A stretch of DNA of 64,000 nucleotides from CAYSPG01 sp964432885 (GTDB taxonomy: Bacteria; Bacteroidota; Bacteroidia; AKYH767-A; OLB10). The position numbers and the translations under genes were made by a program. The notes under the pieces were generated by a model, which was not told the origin of the DNA, ran no database searches, and saw only the letters and a list, made by a program, of their open reading frames with translations. Numbering within the stretch: the stretch's first letter is position 1; each line of letters starts with the position of its first letter. The stretch spans positions 1-64,000 of the forward strand of contig CAYSPG010000008.1 in the NCBI GenBank assembly GCA_964432885.1, written 5' to 3'. Shown in pieces: positions 63,061 through 64,000 of this stretch.

Positions 63061-64000
63061 TTAGTTTTTCGATTTAATCGTTTTTCCATACGCTGGCACA
63101 AAAATTAAATACGTGCTATTGGCAAGTTTTTCCCTTTTATAATCTGCCTTGGTTCCAACAAAAATTATTTTCCCGTTAATGTCGTACACCACAATGGTTT
63201 CATTGTCTTTAAGTGTTATCCAACTGGTATTAGATTTTTGCGGAGTTAAAACTCCTGTTGTTCCCAAAAATTCATAGGCTCCAATGTCAGGATATGTTCC
63301 TGAAGTGCGTGTGCTGTTTTCCAAATCAACAAGTGGAGCTACTTTATTGTAGTACGAATTTCGACCTGTATTTATTGCAGCACTTGTGTTTGCCAAATGA
63401 TAATTGTTTACCGATGCATTTACAAACAATGCTGATGGATTTGCAATAACCGAATTGCTGTCGTTTTGTGATGCTTGCCATTGGGCAAGTGTCATGTTTG
63501 TATTTCCTCCATCAGTTGACATGCGGTTTGTTAAAACATTTCGGTTGCTGTGAAACCCGCTTGCGCTTGCTGCATCAATGCTAATGCTTCCGCGAAAAGA
63601 ATGTGAGCTGTAAAAAATATTGTTGAATACGATGTTGTTTATGCTGCCATCAGAAATATTCAAAGCCCATCTGCCATCTGACGGTTGCAGAATGGTATTA
63701 TTTACAACTGTATTGCCTGATGAGGGCGCTCCGCCATCAATCATATACAATGAAATTCCGCTTGCGTGATTGTTGTATGCCAAATTATTTTGAATGATAG
63801 AATTTTGCACCCCATCACAATTAATTGCTGAACCCCCACCTACTCCATTGTCATACAAAATATTTTTTTCGACCAATGCATTGCTGATGATTCCATCACC
63901 ACCCATGCTTATATCACCATTCATGTGAATGCCGCAATCAGAATTTCCCCAGCAAATATTGTTTCTGATAATTGGGTTATCGGCTGAGTTGCTAAAATAA
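63061..64000 (-). CDS. Secreted right-handed beta-helix protein, N-terminus beyond right edge
   Basis: The frame is open from 63061 to the window edge, at least 313 residues; a methionine at 63924 is internal. Right-handed beta-helix repeats rich in Asn (NNICWGNSDCGIHMNG, NNLAYNNHASGISLYM, VVNNTILQPSDG, NNIFYSSHSF) end with YPDIGAYEFLG, the same closing motif as in the giant protein at the left edge. The last 60 residues (IVVYDINGKIIF ... STYLIFVPAYGKTIKSKN) resemble a short type A T9SS sorting domain. Probably a pectin-lyase-like surface or secreted protein; activity unknown. Confidence 0.85.
   Translation of the reverse strand, partial: YFSNSADNPIIRNNICWGNSDCGIHMNGDISMGGDGIISNALVEKNILYDNGVGGGSAINCDGVQNSIIQNNLAYNNHASGISLYMIDGGAPSSGNTVVNNTILQPSDGRWALNISDGSINNIVFNNIFYSSHSFRGSISIDAASASGFHSNRNVLTNRMSTDGGNTNMTLAQWQASQNDSNSVIANPSALFVNASVNNYHLANTSAAINTGRNSYYNKVAPLVDLENSTRTSGTYPDIGAYEFLGTTGVLTPQKSNTSWITLKDNETIVVYDINGKIIFVGTKADYKREKLANSTYLIFVPAYGKTIKSKN

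Noticed and set aside
1..64000. tRNA, rRNA, riboswitch, insertion sequence or prophage
   Set aside because: I scanned the intergenic spaces and saw no cloverleaf, rRNA-like block, transposase or phage gene; short ncRNAs cannot be excluded by eye.

Overview
The window reads as a chromosomal segment of a member of the Bacteroidota, probably near Chitinophagales/Sphingobacteriales or Flavobacteriales. The evidence is promoter -7 boxes matching TAnnTTTG, very weak Shine-Dalgarno signals, many Bacteroidota-specific families (DUF4270, DUF5723, DUF2480, GEVED, S46 peptidase, ribosomal protein THX), a CarboxypepD_reg/TonB receptor, beta-helix proteins with a gliding/T9SS style of architecture, and the SUF-only Fe-S pathway. 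I saw no rRNA, tRNA, CRISPR array, transposase or prophage gene.

Layout. 1-8016: 5' part of a giant secreted multidomain protein running off the left edge. 8316-18235: cell-shape cluster rodA, mrdA (PBP2), mreD, mreC and mreB plus purH, all on the minus strand but split by a plus-strand TonB-dependent receptor. 18496-21338: two genes of unknown function. 21339-22346: repeat-rich gap holding REP-like palindromes and a 42-bp minisatellite. 22347-30581: PBP1A, two 3-oxoacid CoA-transferase subunits, a methyltransferase/glycosyltransferase fusion, deoxynucleoside kinase, a secreted hypothetical and a GH3 protein. 30649-36519: AtpZ-like protein, bactofilin, a START protein and a UDP-sugar cluster (galE, nucleotide-sugar dehydrogenase, Gfo/Idh/MocA oxidoreductase, acyltransferase). 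36653-43829: serA, THX, DUF5723, a lone GT5 N-domain, a DUF4270 lipoprotein and glmS. 43880-44681: a second 42-bp minisatellite. 44812-55085: thiL, then the SUF cluster HesB/IscA-sufB-sufC-sufD-sufS-glnS-sufE-sufT, a toxin-antitoxin pair and DUF2480. 55350-62920: S46 peptidase, a LuxR-type regulator with its TPR histidine kinase, heme A synthase and aspartate kinase. 63061-64000: C-terminal part of a secreted beta-helix protein running off the right edge.

How the genes work together. Cell-wall synthesis is strongly represented: the MreBCD/PBP2/RodA elongasome, PBP1A, GlmS for UDP-GlcNAc precursor and a bactofilin. A sugar-nucleotide cluster probably feeds surface polysaccharide. The SUF operon is essentially complete, with glutaminyl-tRNA synthetase embedded in it and a TA module near its end.

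Most interesting signals. (1) Short GC-rich palindromic elements appear to be inserted in frame inside conserved genes (purH, sufS at least twice, sufT). One element family is read in two different frames in PurH and SufS, resembling the Rickettsia palindromic elements. (2) A perfect 34-bp inverted repeat begins at the histidine kinase stop codon and ends in the response regulator start codon, so it could fold the regulator start into a hairpin. (3) Two unrelated minisatellites share one architecture, 42 bp made of two diverged 21-bp halves; the one after glmS runs into a second 21-bp-periodic tract through a TAATG stop/start overlap.
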